DNA of 62,436 nt, taken from contig CAJODL010000009.1 of the NCBI GenBank assembly GCA_905233165.1, positions 1 to 62,436 on the forward strand, given 5' to 3'. The position numbers and the translations under genes are program-made. Under the pieces are notes generated by a model that ran no database searches, was not told the origin of the DNA, and saw only the letters and a program-made list of their open reading frames with translations. Below, piece after piece: positions 34,385-40,288 of this stretch (its first letter is position 1; each line of letters begins with the position of its first letter). Source of the stretch: an uncultured Prevotella sp. GTDB taxonomy: Bacteria > Bacteroidota > Bacteroidia > Bacteroidales > Bacteroidaceae.

Positions 34385-34726
34385 ATGGCATGTAAAAATA
34401 TTTATAAGATTTGTGTTTTGGAAGACAAATATGTTGACGACTTTATGCAGAGTATCGAATTAATTCTTAAAGCATCTAAAGTTAGTTTACAAGTATTTTG
34501 CAGTGACTGTGGAATCAATTATGTTACTTGGCGAAGAGTAAGAGAGCACAAGACAAGATTGAAGATTACATTAGTTAACGCAATAATATTTATACTGGCT
34601 GAGATAGCATATGATAATCGATCAAAGTATAAAGGCACAAAACTTGTTGACCAGGCATTTGACAAGATTAATGAAATATTACAGACAATAGATTATCGAT
34701 CCTTTAGTAGGACAAAAGGGCTCTAA
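34385..34726 (+). CDS. Possible DNA-binding early protein
   Basis: A 113-residue protein. Residues about 33-62 (SLQVFCSDCGINYVTWRRVREHKTRLKITLVNAI) have the rhythm of a Cro/CI-type helix-turn-helix, the closest thing to a repressor fold near the integrase. The C terminus is helical and ends in RSFSRTKGL. The assignment is weak; it could equally be a non-DNA-binding helical protein. Confidence 0.5.
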   Translation: MACKNIYKICVLEDKYVDDFMQSIELILKASKVSLQVFCSDCGINYVTWRRVREHKTRLKITLVNAIIFILAEIAYDNRSKYKGTKLVDQAFDKINEILQTIDYRSFSRTKGL

Positions 34727-34745
34727 CACAGCCCTTTTATTTTCT
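34714..34745 (+). terminator. Cassette terminator, 9-bp stem
   Basis: AAAAGGGCT (34714-34722) and AGCCCTTTT (34730-34738) pair perfectly around CTAACAC, followed by ATTTTC. Confidence 0.9.
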
Positions 34746-34769
34746 CGCAGATTTTGCAAGGGTAATATT
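34745..34769 (+). promoter_or_regulatory. Phage promoter-like element Pg
   Basis: TCGCAGA, TTTGCAAGGGT, AATATT (34764-34769), 18-base spacing. GGAGGTG starts one base later. Confidence 0.65.
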
Positions 34770-34782
34770 GGAGGTGAGTAGT

Positions 34783-35106
34783 ATGGCATATATTACTACA
34801 AAACAAGTGTTAAAGAAGATGGACGAATTGATTGAGAAGGTGAAAGCACACGATTGGTATGATGATCGGTTGTTTATTGCATCTCAAGAACTTATTACTA
34901 TTGGTGAAACGAAATATGTGATTCATTCATGTGATCCTAAATGGAGACAGCTTGAATTACATTACGTAAAACCAAGTATGGATCTTGAACATGCTGACAA
35001 TAAGTATGGCATAACATCGTTAGCGTATTTAAGACCTAATCGATTAGGTAAGGTTTTAACAGCAAAAGTAATAGCAAATATTATTAACTCGATGGATGGG
35101 ACATAA
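34783..35106 (+). CDS. Early protein, unknown
   Basis: A 107-residue protein. ATG 34783 is chosen for its spacing from GGAGGTG; the frame is open further upstream. It is mixed alpha/beta with an N-terminal charged helix (TTKQVLKKMDELIEKVKAHDW) and strands around YVIHSCDPKWRQLELHYV. It ends in GT directly inside the next terminator. No family recognised. Confidence 0.55.
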   Translation: MAYITTKQVLKKMDELIEKVKAHDWYDDRLFIASQELITIGETKYVIHSCDPKWRQLELHYVKPSMDLEHADNKYGITSLAYLRPNRLGKVLTAKVIANIINSMDGT

Positions 35107-35121
35107 CAAGTCCCTTTTATT
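35098..35121 (+). terminator. Cassette terminator
   Basis: GGGAC-ATAACAA-GTCCC followed by TTTTATTTT; the first arm contains the stop region of the preceding gene. Confidence 0.85.
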
Positions 35122-35133
35122 TTGCCACAAATT

Positions 35134-35157
35134 CACAGAATAAACAAGCCCTCTAGT
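35134..35157 (+). promoter_or_regulatory. Phage promoter-like element Ph
   Basis: CACAGA, ATAAACAAG, then TCTAGT (35152-35157) with 18-base spacing; upstream box degenerate. Confidence 0.5.
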
Positions 35158-35182
35158 AGAAAAAGAAAGGAGGGCATTGATT

Positions 35183-35530
35183 ATGATGTCCGTATTTGCA
35201 ACAGAAAACATGAATAATGGTATGACGTACTTTGTTTACGACGATGGAAATGAAGCGCCACATTTCATTATGGAGAGTGACAGTATAGGAAACATGTCTA
35301 TACAGAACACTCATACATGCGAGAATGTTAGAATTGAAGTTCAATTGAAGTATTCAATGAGGAACGGAACTTGTAACATGCTACCGCTGTATCGAGCGTT
35401 ATATATGGATCATGAGATTCTATATACTGGTTACAAACCGGTGGATATATGGAGTTTTTGTGACCCGCCAATGAAGACGGCATTGTACATGATAAGGAGT
35501 GTATACGGAATGGACGCAATGCGAATTTGA
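35183..35530 (+). CDS. Early protein, unknown
   Basis: A 115-residue protein, Met- and Tyr-rich, with ATG 35183 (or 35186) after AAAGGAGGG. It has beta-like segments (MTYFVYDDGNEAPHFIME, ENVRIEVQLKYS) and a helix near the end (MKTALYMIRSVYG). No family recognised; a single-gene cassette. Confidence 0.55.
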   Translation: MMSVFATENMNNGMTYFVYDDGNEAPHFIMESDSIGNMSIQNTHTCENVRIEVQLKYSMRNGTCNMLPLYRALYMDHEILYTGYKPVDIWSFCDPPMKTALYMIRSVYGMDAMRI

Positions 35531-35557
35531 GGGCTCTAACACAGCCCTTTATTTTTT
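35530..35557 (+). terminator. Cassette terminator
   Basis: AGGGCT-CTAACAC-AGCCCT followed by TTATTTTTT. Confidence 0.85.
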
Positions 35558-35565
35558 GCCTGAGC

Positions 35566-35589
35566 CACGACATAAACATGCTCTATTAT
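35566..35589 (+). promoter_or_regulatory. Phage promoter-like element Pi with 5' hairpin
   Basis: CACGAC, ATAAACA, then TATTAT (35584-35589). Just downstream GAGAC-GAGA-GTCTT (35592-35605) forms a GNRA-loop hairpin with extra TAG/CTA pairs, a likely 5'-end stabiliser of the mRNA. Confidence 0.6.
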
Positions 35590-35632
35590 AGGAGACGAGA
35601 GTCTTACTAACAAATTAATTGGAGGTTTTACT

Positions 35633-36073
35633 ATGAAGAAACTGGTTGGGATTATTTTGGTGGTAATGATGATGGTTATCTGTGGTACGGTGTATGCTGA
35701 TGCATATACAGACCTCGGGTTGTTTGTGGAAAACGACTATATGGCTTCTAGATGGTACAACGAAGATGTTGCAGCATTTGGAATCGAAAGGTGTCTTGGA
35801 TACTTTGATATCCAGAATACTATCGAAAATGGAGATTACGAATTAGATCCATCGATAGTCAAAGAAGACCCTATGGATTGGTTCTACGATTGGTACGTAG
35901 AAGCTATAAAAAATATAGTTGAAGGTTCAGTACAAGTAACCTTCGGTCCGTATGGTGAGTATAACGGAACGCAGATTTATAGGCTGATCATCATTTCCGA
36001 AAACGAAATCGATCTTGACGAGTATGTTGATGGAATTCAGACGATGATTGATGGCTTAGTAGTGATTTTCTAA
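35633..36073 (+). CDS. Secreted early protein with signal peptide
   Basis: A 146-residue protein with a clear Sec signal peptide: MKKLVGIILVVMMMVICG, cleavage expected after Ala22 in VYADA. The mature part is acidic, Trp/Tyr-rich and likely alpha/beta (LGYFDIQNTIENGDYELDP, YRLIIISENEIDLDEYVDGI). Export of a phage protein from an early or accessory gene suggests action on the host surface or on neighbouring cells, for example superinfection exclusion, but no family is recognised. It has its own promoter and terminator. Confidence 0.7.
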   Translation: MKKLVGIILVVMMMVICGTVYADAYTDLGLFVENDYMASRWYNEDVAAFGIERCLGYFDIQNTIENGDYELDPSIVKEDPMDWFYDWYVEAIKNIVEGSVQVTFGPYGEYNGTQIYRLIIISENEIDLDEYVDGIQTMIDGLVVIF

Positions 36074-36083
36074 ACTGAAGAAC

Positions 36084-36118
36084 GGCTTTGGGCGAAATGC
36101 TCAAGGCCTTTTCTTTTA
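36084..36118 (+). terminator. Cassette terminator
   Basis: GGCTTTGGGC (36084-36093) with GCTCAAGGCC (36099-36108), two G-T pairs, followed by TTTTCTTTT. Confidence 0.85.
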
Positions 36119-36119
36119 A

Positions 36120-36144
36120 TCGCGACATGAACACGGTATATAGT
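36120..36144 (+). promoter_or_regulatory. Phage promoter-like element Pj
   Basis: TCGCGACATGAACACGG then TATAGT (36139-36144), 18-base spacing. Confidence 0.7.
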
Positions 36145-36189
36145 AGAAGAGATGGCATGTGAAATTGAATTTAAGGAGGATTTAATAAA

Positions 36190-36405
36190 ATGGCTAAGAA
36201 AGTATTTTACAGGATTTTTACTACAATTCAGATTGTATTTAATGTACTTTTCGGAGGAATTTGTGGAGTGGCATCGATTGTATTCACATTTGTGAACAGC
36301 AATCAGACGCAACTTGACGAAACAGCTTTCGGATGGTCGTTAGGAATGTTGATTGTATTTAATGTTGTAAATGCATATATTAGAAGATTAGTAAAGAACT
36401 ACTGA
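36190..36405 (+). CDS. Small two-span membrane protein
   Basis: A 71-residue membrane protein with two hydrophobic segments, about residues 11-34 (IQIVFNVLFGGICGVASIVF) and 47-63 (GWSLGMLIVFNVVNAYI), and basic ends. ATG 36190 follows TTTAAGGAGG. Function unknown; small early membrane proteins in phages often block superinfection or modulate membrane potential. Confidence 0.6.
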   Translation: MAKKVFYRIFTTIQIVFNVLFGGICGVASIVFTFVNSNQTQLDETAFGWSLGMLIVFNVVNAYIRRLVKNY

Positions 36406-36438
36406 GAGACATTTCACACATGCCTCTTCTTTTTTTTG
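36404..36438 (+). terminator. Cassette terminator
   Basis: Imperfect stem GAGAGACAT with ATGCCTCTTC followed by eight T's. The stem overlaps the stop codon of the membrane-protein gene. Confidence 0.65.
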
Positions 36439-36444
36439 TCTGGA

Positions 36445-36469
36445 TCGCAGATTTTGCAAGGGTTATAGT
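36445..36469 (+). promoter_or_regulatory. Phage promoter-like element Pk
   Basis: TCGCAGA, TTTTGCAAGGG, TATAGT (36464-36469), 18-base spacing; GAAGGAGG follows directly. Confidence 0.75.
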
Positions 36470-36485
36470 GAAGGAGGTGCATGTT

Positions 36486-36782
36486 ATGGAACATGTGGAA
36501 ACTGAAGTAGGATATTATGTATCGGCAGCTTTGGAGAAACTTTTCGAAATTGTAAAGGACAACAAAAGGCATATTAGTGTTGATCTTGGTGATAACTATA
36601 GCAATTACAGTTTGGATTATTTGAGCTATGGCGAAAGTGAAAAATTGTATGTTGTTATTATGACACATGTAGATGGACATGTTGAGTGCGATGTTGTGAT
36701 TGGCTCGATCAATTTGAAAAAATTTGATAAAGTTGACCTGGCAAATGTCATTGCGGAAGCGATTCAGAACTATAAAGTATAA
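36486..36782 (+). CDS. Early protein, unknown
   Basis: A 98-residue protein. ATG 36486 lies 9 bases after AAGGAGG; upstream in-frame sequence crosses the terminator and promoter. It is alpha/beta, with KRHISVDLGDNYSNYSLDYL and KLYVVIMTHVDGHVECDVVI as strand-rich regions. No family recognised. Confidence 0.55.
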   Translation: MEHVETEVGYYVSAALEKLFEIVKDNKRHISVDLGDNYSNYSLDYLSYGESEKLYVVIMTHVDGHVECDVVIGSINLKKFDKVDLANVIAEAIQNYKV

Positions 36783-36790
36783 GCACTTTT

Positions 36791-36820
36791 GGAGCTTTGG
36801 AAACAAGGCTCCTAATTTTT
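36791..36820 (+). terminator. Cassette terminator with GAAA loop
   Basis: GGAGCTTTG-GAAA-CAAGGCTCC followed by TAATTTTT. The GAAA tetraloop design recurs in six other terminators here. Confidence 0.85.
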
Positions 36821-36844
36821 CCCAAAATAAACAACTCCTATAGT
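36821..36844 (+). promoter_or_regulatory. Phage promoter-like element Pl (ncRNA promoter)
   Basis: CCCAAAATAAACAACTCC then TATAGT (36839-36844). It precedes a gene-less stretch with a closing stem, so it probably drives a non-coding RNA. Confidence 0.65.
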
Positions 36845-37006
36845 GAGGACTGGGAGTGTATAAACCCGTCGGAGGGCCGGGCGTTGAAAGGCGGAAAAAG
36901 AGCATTATTGCTTCTCGGTTTAACTAGCCGACTTAATCGTCTAATGGTAGGACACCACTAGATGTGGAGACGTAGGTTCGAAGCCTACAAGTCCTCTTAT
37001 TTTTTG
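36845..37006 (+). ncRNA. Structured RNA with tRNA-like 3' domain
   Basis: No coding sequence fits between the promoter and the terminator-like T run. The first bases GAGGACT (36845-36851) pair perfectly with AGTCCTC (36990-36996), which is followed by TTATTTTTT. The 3' part contains a perfect tRNA T arm (GTAGG-TTCGAAG-CCTAC, 36972-36988), a D-arm-like GTC-TAATGGTAG-GAC, a short CCAC-TAGAT-GTGG arm, and GACTT/AAGTC. Acceptor length and the anticodon arm do not fit a normal tRNA. GTCGG/CCGAC may close an internal domain. A degenerate tRNA, or an RNA that uses a tRNA-like end as in tmRNA, are the options. Confidence 0.55.
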
Positions 37007-37019
37007 CAACGCCTATAGT
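37000..37019 (+). promoter_or_regulatory. Phage promoter-like element Pm with 5' hairpin
   Basis: T run, GCAACGCC, TATAGT (37014-37019). From the G of TATAG onward, GTA(G)ACC-GAAA-GGTTAC (37018-37034) forms a tetraloop hairpin, then TTTAAGGAGG. Confidence 0.7.
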
Positions 37020-37058
37020 AGACCGAAAGGTTACAAAAGATTTAAGGAGGATTTTATT

Positions 37059-37406
37059 ATGTTAACTCAGAAAGAATTGGAATTTTTGAAGAAAAATCAG
37101 ATTCCGGAAAAATTAAATCTTGCTCTTATTGAGTTCGTATTAAAAACCATATCAGTTTTTGATGATTGTGATCAAGACTTTGAAGAACTTGCGGGAGACG
37201 AATTCTTTGAGAAATATCCAGAAACATTAAGCGATGATTTTTCAGAAGAAGAGTATTTCAAGTTACGTGAAGAATTTGCAGGACAGAAAGCATCAGATTT
37301 AATAGCATGGTGTTTAAAGGACACAAAAGAGACATTTATGAACCCGGATATTGACTATTGGAAAAAGATAAAACACATAGTAAAAGAAAAACTTAAAGAG
37401 TCCTAA
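37059..37406 (+). CDS. Acidic helical early protein, unknown
   Basis: A 115-residue, strongly acidic protein rich in Phe, Glu and Asp (DDCDQDFEELAGDEFFEKYP, SDDFSEEEYFKLREEF), probably all-helical. Acidity could allow DNA mimicry or binding of a basic host protein, but there is no direct support. ATG 37059 follows TTTAAGGAGG. Confidence 0.55.
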   Translation: MLTQKELEFLKKNQIPEKLNLALIEFVLKTISVFDDCDQDFEELAGDEFFEKYPETLSDDFSEEEYFKLREEFAGQKASDLIAWCLKDTKETFMNPDIDYWKKIKHIVKEKLKES

Positions 37407-37424
37407 CAAGGGCTCTTATTTTTT
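37398..37424 (+). terminator. Cassette terminator
   Basis: GAGTCC-TAACAA-GGGCTC followed by TTATTTTTT, the same hairpin as after the 33 kb genes. Confidence 0.85.
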
Positions 37425-37427
37425 CAA

Positions 37428-37452
37428 TCGCAGAAAATTCAAGCTTCATTAT
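37428..37452 (+). promoter_or_regulatory. Phage promoter-like element Pn
   Basis: TCGCAGAAAATTCAAGC then CATTAT (37447-37452), 18-base spacing; GAAGGAGG follows at once. Confidence 0.65.
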
Positions 37453-37468
37453 GAAGGAGGTGTTGCCT

Positions 37469-37684
37469 ATGTTTAGGAAACGATGGCGAAACGTGATTCT
37501 CTTAGAAAGTGAAGCGGACACGGCAAGAGTCAGCAGTGAAGATCTCGGTGGATTAGTAAATGAAGCCGGAGACATCTATCCCTTGTCTGTAGAGTTGCCA
37601 AGATCGAGATCATTTTTGGGAGCAGTACGACGGAGTATCTATTATGGAAAGAGAGGCGTATTCAACATACTAAACCTTCGATGA
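37469..37684 (+). CDS. Small early protein, unknown
   Basis: A 71-residue protein starting at ATG 37469 after AAGGAGGTG. Its start (MFRKRWRNVILL) and leader resemble those of the 33167 gene. The C terminus is basic (SFLGAVRRSIYYGKRGVFNI). No fold recognised. Confidence 0.5.
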   Translation: MFRKRWRNVILLESEADTARVSSEDLGGLVNEAGDIYPLSVELPRSRSFLGAVRRSIYYGKRGVFNILNLR

Positions 37685-37691
37685 CGGATTT

Positions 37692-37727
37692 GGAGTCTGT
37701 GCAGAAAATGCATGGGCTCCTTTCTTT
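37692..37727 (+). terminator. Cassette terminator
   Basis: A 12-base stem with wobbles, GGAGTCTGTGCA and TGCATGGGCTCC, around GAAAA, followed by TTTCTTT. Confidence 0.85.
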
Positions 37728-37728
37728 A

Positions 37729-37753
37729 TCGCGAAAGAAACAAGCCTTTAAGT
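37729..37753 (+). promoter_or_regulatory. Phage promoter-like element Po with 5' hairpin
   Basis: TCGCGAAAGAAACAAGCC then TTAAGT (37748-37753). Downstream GGGAGACAC (37755-37763) pairs with GTGTTTCTC (37771-37779) as a 5' mRNA hairpin. Confidence 0.65.
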
Positions 37754-37803
37754 AGGGAGACACTTAGTGTGTGTTTCTCGATATTTGGAAAGGAGTTAGT
37801 TTT

Positions 37804-38208
37804 ATGGCTAAGTACAAGGACGAACGGGATGAACTTGAAGAAGAGGATGATAGCTATTCTATTAAGGAAGCGATCAATGATATTCTTCGTCGAATGAAGA
37901 AGTGCGACGAGACGTCTGAGGAATATGAAAAGCTTACTAACAGATTAGTAGAGTTGGAAGATGCTCGAAAGAATAAGAATTCCTGGATGGGACAGGCACT
38001 TATTCAGGGAGGTCTTGGACTTATTAATACTGGATTAAGTTATTTCATGAATCGCAGAACAGTTAAGGACGTACTGGTTCATGAGGACAGAGGTAATATC
38101 TTGACGACGAAAAGTACATCGTTTATCAAGAAACCGAACGACGACAGACTTGAATTTAGAAATTTATCTAACAACAGTATGGCAAATAGAAAGAAAAATG
38201 ATAAATGA
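37804..38208 (+). CDS. Early coiled-coil protein with hydrophobic segment
   Basis: A 134-residue protein. ATG 37804 follows GGAAAGGAG. The N-terminal half is a charged coiled coil (KDERDELEEEDDSYSIKEAI, SEEYEKLTNRLVELEDARKN), then a moderately hydrophobic stretch GQALIQGGLGLINTGLSYFM (about 72-91) that may contact membrane, then a basic tail. Function unknown. Confidence 0.55.
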   Translation: MAKYKDERDELEEEDDSYSIKEAINDILRRMKKCDETSEEYEKLTNRLVELEDARKNKNSWMGQALIQGGLGLINTGLSYFMNRRTVKDVLVHEDRGNILTTKSTSFIKKPNDDRLEFRNLSNNSMANRKKNDK

Positions 38209-38215
38209 TTATTTT

Positions 38216-38248
38216 GGAGTTCATGGAAACATGGGCTCCTTTCTTTTT
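38216..38248 (+). terminator. Cassette terminator with GAAA loop
   Basis: GGAGTTCATG-GAAA-CATGGGCTCC followed by TTTCTTTTT. Confidence 0.9.
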
Positions 38249-38272
38249 CACATATTTTTCAAGCCTTATTAT
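38249..38272 (+). promoter_or_regulatory. Phage promoter-like element Pp with 5' hairpin
   Basis: CACATATTTTTCAAGCCT then TATTAT (38267-38272). GACC-GAAA-GGTC (38274-38285) follows one base later. Confidence 0.6.
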
Positions 38273-38311
38273 AGACCGAAAGGTCAAAATTAATTTTAGG
38301 AGGAAAAACCT

Positions 38312-38728
38312 ATGGCAAACAAGAAAGTTGTATTTGTGAGCGTCCCGATGGCTGGGAAAAGTGACGCCCTGATTGAACGAGCGATTCAGTTGGCAAAAGT
38401 ACAATACTGTCATATCAATAAGGTGAACGTTAAAGAAGTTACTTTTATTGATGGTTTTCATGACGTTTATCAGAAATTTACTGATACGGAAAAGAAGATC
38501 ATTAGTGAAAAGAAACACGAAAGCGTTAACTGGCTTGGTATGAGTATTGCTATGATGGGCAATGTTGATGAGGTCGTTTGTGGGATTAACTGGGAAAGAG
38601 CACGTGGATGCCGCATTGAAGTACAAGTGGCAGAAGAATATGGTATTCCTGTGATTAAAATTGACAAAGAAATTAGCGAAAAAATTCTCGAAGAAATGAG
38701 AGAAGACAAAAGAAAAAGGTCTGAATAA
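38312..38728 (+). CDS. DUF4406-like (nucleoside deoxyribosyltransferase fold) protein
   Basis: A 138-residue protein with a Rossmann-like pattern: KVVFVSVPMAGKSDALIERA at the N terminus, NWLGMSIAMMGNVDEVVCGINWERARGCRIE near 88-115 and AEEYGIPVIKI near the end. This is the layout of DUF4406/nucleoside 2-deoxyribosyltransferase-like proteins, which bind nucleotides. It could salvage or sense nucleotides, in keeping with the nearby thyX. A helix-turn-helix reading frame follows immediately in another frame (38718-38795), so a longer frameshifted product is possible. Confidence 0.7.
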   Translation: MANKKVVFVSVPMAGKSDALIERAIQLAKVQYCHINKVNVKEVTFIDGFHDVYQKFTDTEKKIISEKKHESVNWLGMSIAMMGNVDEVVCGINWERARGCRIEVQVAEEYGIPVIKIDKEISEKILEEMREDKRKRSE

Positions 38729-38795
38729 TCAGCAGATTGCTGAGGAGACCGGATTCCCTGAAAGCACGGTTGAACGCCTGCTTAAGGAAGAGTAA
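38718..38795 (+). pseudogene. Out-of-frame helix-turn-helix segment
   Basis: Starting inside the end of the 38312 gene, the +1 frame reads GLNNQQIAEETGFPESTVERL then LKEE and a stop, an excellent helix-turn-helix. There is no start codon or ribosome site of its own. A +1 shift at AAA-AGG-T in the DUF4406-like gene would fuse it to that protein. It is either a programmed shift, a recent indel, or a remnant. Confidence 0.5.
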
Positions 38796-38803
38796 TTGGT
38801 ATG

Positions 38804-38838
38804 GTCCGTGTGGCAAACGCTGCACGGACTTTTGCTTT
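38804..38838 (+). terminator. Cassette terminator
   Basis: GTCCGTG (38804-38810) with CACGGAC (38823-38829), continuing inward as TGGC/GCTG, followed by TTTTGCTTT. Confidence 0.85.
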
Positions 38839-38862
38839 CACATTTTTAGCAACGCCTTTATT
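38839..38862 (+). promoter_or_regulatory. Phage promoter-like element Pq
   Basis: CACATTTTTAGCAACGCC then TTTATT (38857-38862); GGAGGTG follows directly. Confidence 0.5.
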
Positions 38863-38875
38863 GGAGGTGTTAAGT

Positions 38876-39193
38876 ATGAACATTGTATCTGTTAACTGGT
38901 TAGAACTTTTAGGTATCTGGCTATTTGGTGGAGTGATGGATTGCATAGTGACAGCGGTGATATATTACATATCGAACGTAAGATATTATGGACGCGAACT
39001 TGTGAATTCGTATCTTAAAGAATTAGGCAAAAGCTTTAAAGATAGTTTTTACAAAAATGGCGCTCTTAGTATATACGAGGTGATATTTTTCAACGTTGTT
39101 GTCGTTATAAATCTATTCGTATGGCCGCTTGAGATACCAAAGTTATTTATTGAAAGTGACAAAGAATTGCAAGAAATTAGTGAACAGCTTTGA
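38876..39193 (+). CDS. Small membrane protein, two spans
   Basis: A 105-residue protein. ATG 38876 is chosen for GGAGGTG 7 bases upstream. Membrane segments lie at about residues 10-33 (LLGIWLFGGVMDCIVTAVIYYI) and 68-90 (VIFFNVVVVINLFVWPLEI), with a charged loop between. Function unknown. Confidence 0.6.
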   Translation: MNIVSVNWLELLGIWLFGGVMDCIVTAVIYYISNVRYYGRELVNSYLKELGKSFKDSFYKNGALSIYEVIFFNVVVVINLFVWPLEIPKLFIESDKELQEISEQL

Positions 39194-39199
39194 GACTTG

Positions 39200-39234
39200 A
39201 AGGAGTTTGTGGAAACACAGCTCCTTAGTCTTTT
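39200..39234 (+). terminator. Cassette terminator with GAAA loop
   Basis: AAGGAG and TGTG-GAAA-CACA pair with CTCCTT, then TCTTTT. The same hairpin occurs at 39554 and 45115. Confidence 0.9.
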
Positions 39235-39241
39235 GCAAAAA

Positions 39242-39266
39242 TCGCAGAATTTTCAACGGGTATAAT
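39242..39266 (+). promoter_or_regulatory. Phage promoter-like element Pr with 5' hairpin
   Basis: TCGCAGAATTTTCAACGGG then TATAAT (39261-39266). TGAAGA (39266-39271) pairs with TCTTCA (39278-39283), starting at the last T of TATAAT. Confidence 0.75.
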
Positions 39267-39308
39267 GAAGAGATAGTTCTTCAACAATATTTTAAGGAGG
39301 ATTGGCTT

Positions 39309-39545
39309 ATGACAACTCTCGGAACGGTTATTGTGACATTGGTAATTGGACTGGTGGTAATGATTGACATGTCGGTGATTATCGGAATGTGTTTTGATAA
39401 GATAACTACATTTCGACGTCAAAAGGATATGGAATCGGCGAAACAGCTCAAAGAAGCTTTGGAAGTATGTAAACCGTTTTTCGATACGTTGAACAAAGCG
39501 ATGCAGAATGATCTTAAGGTAGAGGAACCGAAGACAGATCTCTGA
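39309..39545 (+). CDS. Small single-span membrane protein
   Basis: A 78-residue protein with ATG 39309 after TTTAAGGAGG. One membrane segment at about residues 5-27 (GTVIVTLVIGLVVMIDMSVI), then a charged helical C-terminal half (KQLKEALEVCKPFFDTLNKA). Function unknown. Confidence 0.6.
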   Translation: MTTLGTVIVTLVIGLVVMIDMSVIIGMCFDKITTFRRQKDMESAKQLKEALEVCKPFFDTLNKAMQNDLKVEEPKTDL

Positions 39546-39553
39546 TGAGAATT

Positions 39554-39588
39554 TAAGGAGTTTGTGGAAACACAGCTCCTTAGTCTTT
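39554..39588 (+). terminator. Cassette terminator with GAAA loop
   Basis: Second copy of the AAGGAG...GTG-GAAA-CAC...CTCCTT hairpin, followed by TCTTTT. Confidence 0.9.
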
Positions 39589-39634
39589 TGTTTATTAGTT
39601 AGCCGTATTTAACCGCATGAAAGGAGTTTCTCGC

Positions 39635-40285
39635 ATGATCATTATTGAGCCTTACTACAAGATCCTGACACCCATATCTGAAGGCGGAGTTAATGAGCTC
39701 AGACGTATTGAGGAAGCAGCTCGCACATGTTACAAGTCTTCTAACGACACTGGCGATATTCAGAAGACAAAAGATCTTGTCAAGCGTCTGATCGATAGCG
39801 GACACGAGGCTATGCTGGAGCACTCGCAGTTATCTGTCAAGTTCGTATGCGACCGGGGAGTTTCACATGAGATTGTGAGGCACCGGTTATGCTCTTTTGC
39901 ACAGGAGAGTACACGATATTGCAACTATTCCAAAGCAAAGTTCAATTCAGGGATCACGGTTATCAGTCCATCCTGGCATACTGACAATTGTAGTGAGGCT
40001 GTTACGCAGGCATATTTGGCGTGGTTCTCGTCATGCCTGAAAGCCGAAGCAAAATATCTCGAGATGCTCAAGTGCGGATTAACTCCTCAACAGGCCAGGG
40101 GAGTATTACCTACATCACTGAAGACGGAGATTGTGGTAACTGGTAATTATCGTGAATGGAGACACATGCTCAAACTGAGGACGGCTAAGGATGCACACCC
40201 GGATATTCGGTTACTCATGTGTCCGTTGCTTAAAGAACTGAAAGAAAAACTTCCTATTATATTTGACGATATTGAGGAGGAATGA
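39635..40285 (+). CDS. thyX: Flavin-dependent thymidylate synthase
   Basis: A 216-residue ThyX. ATG 39635 follows GAAAGGAG. The diagnostic signature RHR-x2-S-x2-Q-x-S-x-R occurs as RHRLCSFAQESTRY from residue 82. It makes dTMP from dUMP with FAD and methylene-tetrahydrofolate, supplying thymidine for phage replication. Also typical are EHSQLSVKFVCDRGVSHEIV before the motif and ARGVLPTSLKTEIVVTGN near 150. It begins a run of co-directional early genes with short spacers. Confidence 0.95.
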   Translation: MIIIEPYYKILTPISEGGVNELRRIEEAARTCYKSSNDTGDIQKTKDLVKRLIDSGHEAMLEHSQLSVKFVCDRGVSHEIVRHRLCSFAQESTRYCNYSKAKFNSGITVISPSWHTDNCSEAVTQAYLAWFSSCLKAEAKYLEMLKCGLTPQQARGVLPTSLKTEIVVTGNYREWRHMLKLRTAKDAHPDIRLLMCPLLKELKEKLPIIFDDIEEE

Positions 40286-40288
40286 TTT

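Noticed and set aside
36918..36996. Functional tRNA gene
   Set aside because: T and D arms are convincing, but the acceptor pairs over only five bases, the anticodon arm is too short or mismatched, and total length is about 64 bases. Kept only as a tRNA-like part of a larger RNA.
37712..37897. 61-codon + strand frame over the Po promoter
   Set aside because: It crosses the terminator tail, promoter and 5' hairpin, and overlaps the better-supported 37804 gene.
38801..38875. N-terminal extension of the 38876 membrane protein
   Set aside because: The extra codons cover the terminator and promoter, and the ribosome site lies before ATG 38876.
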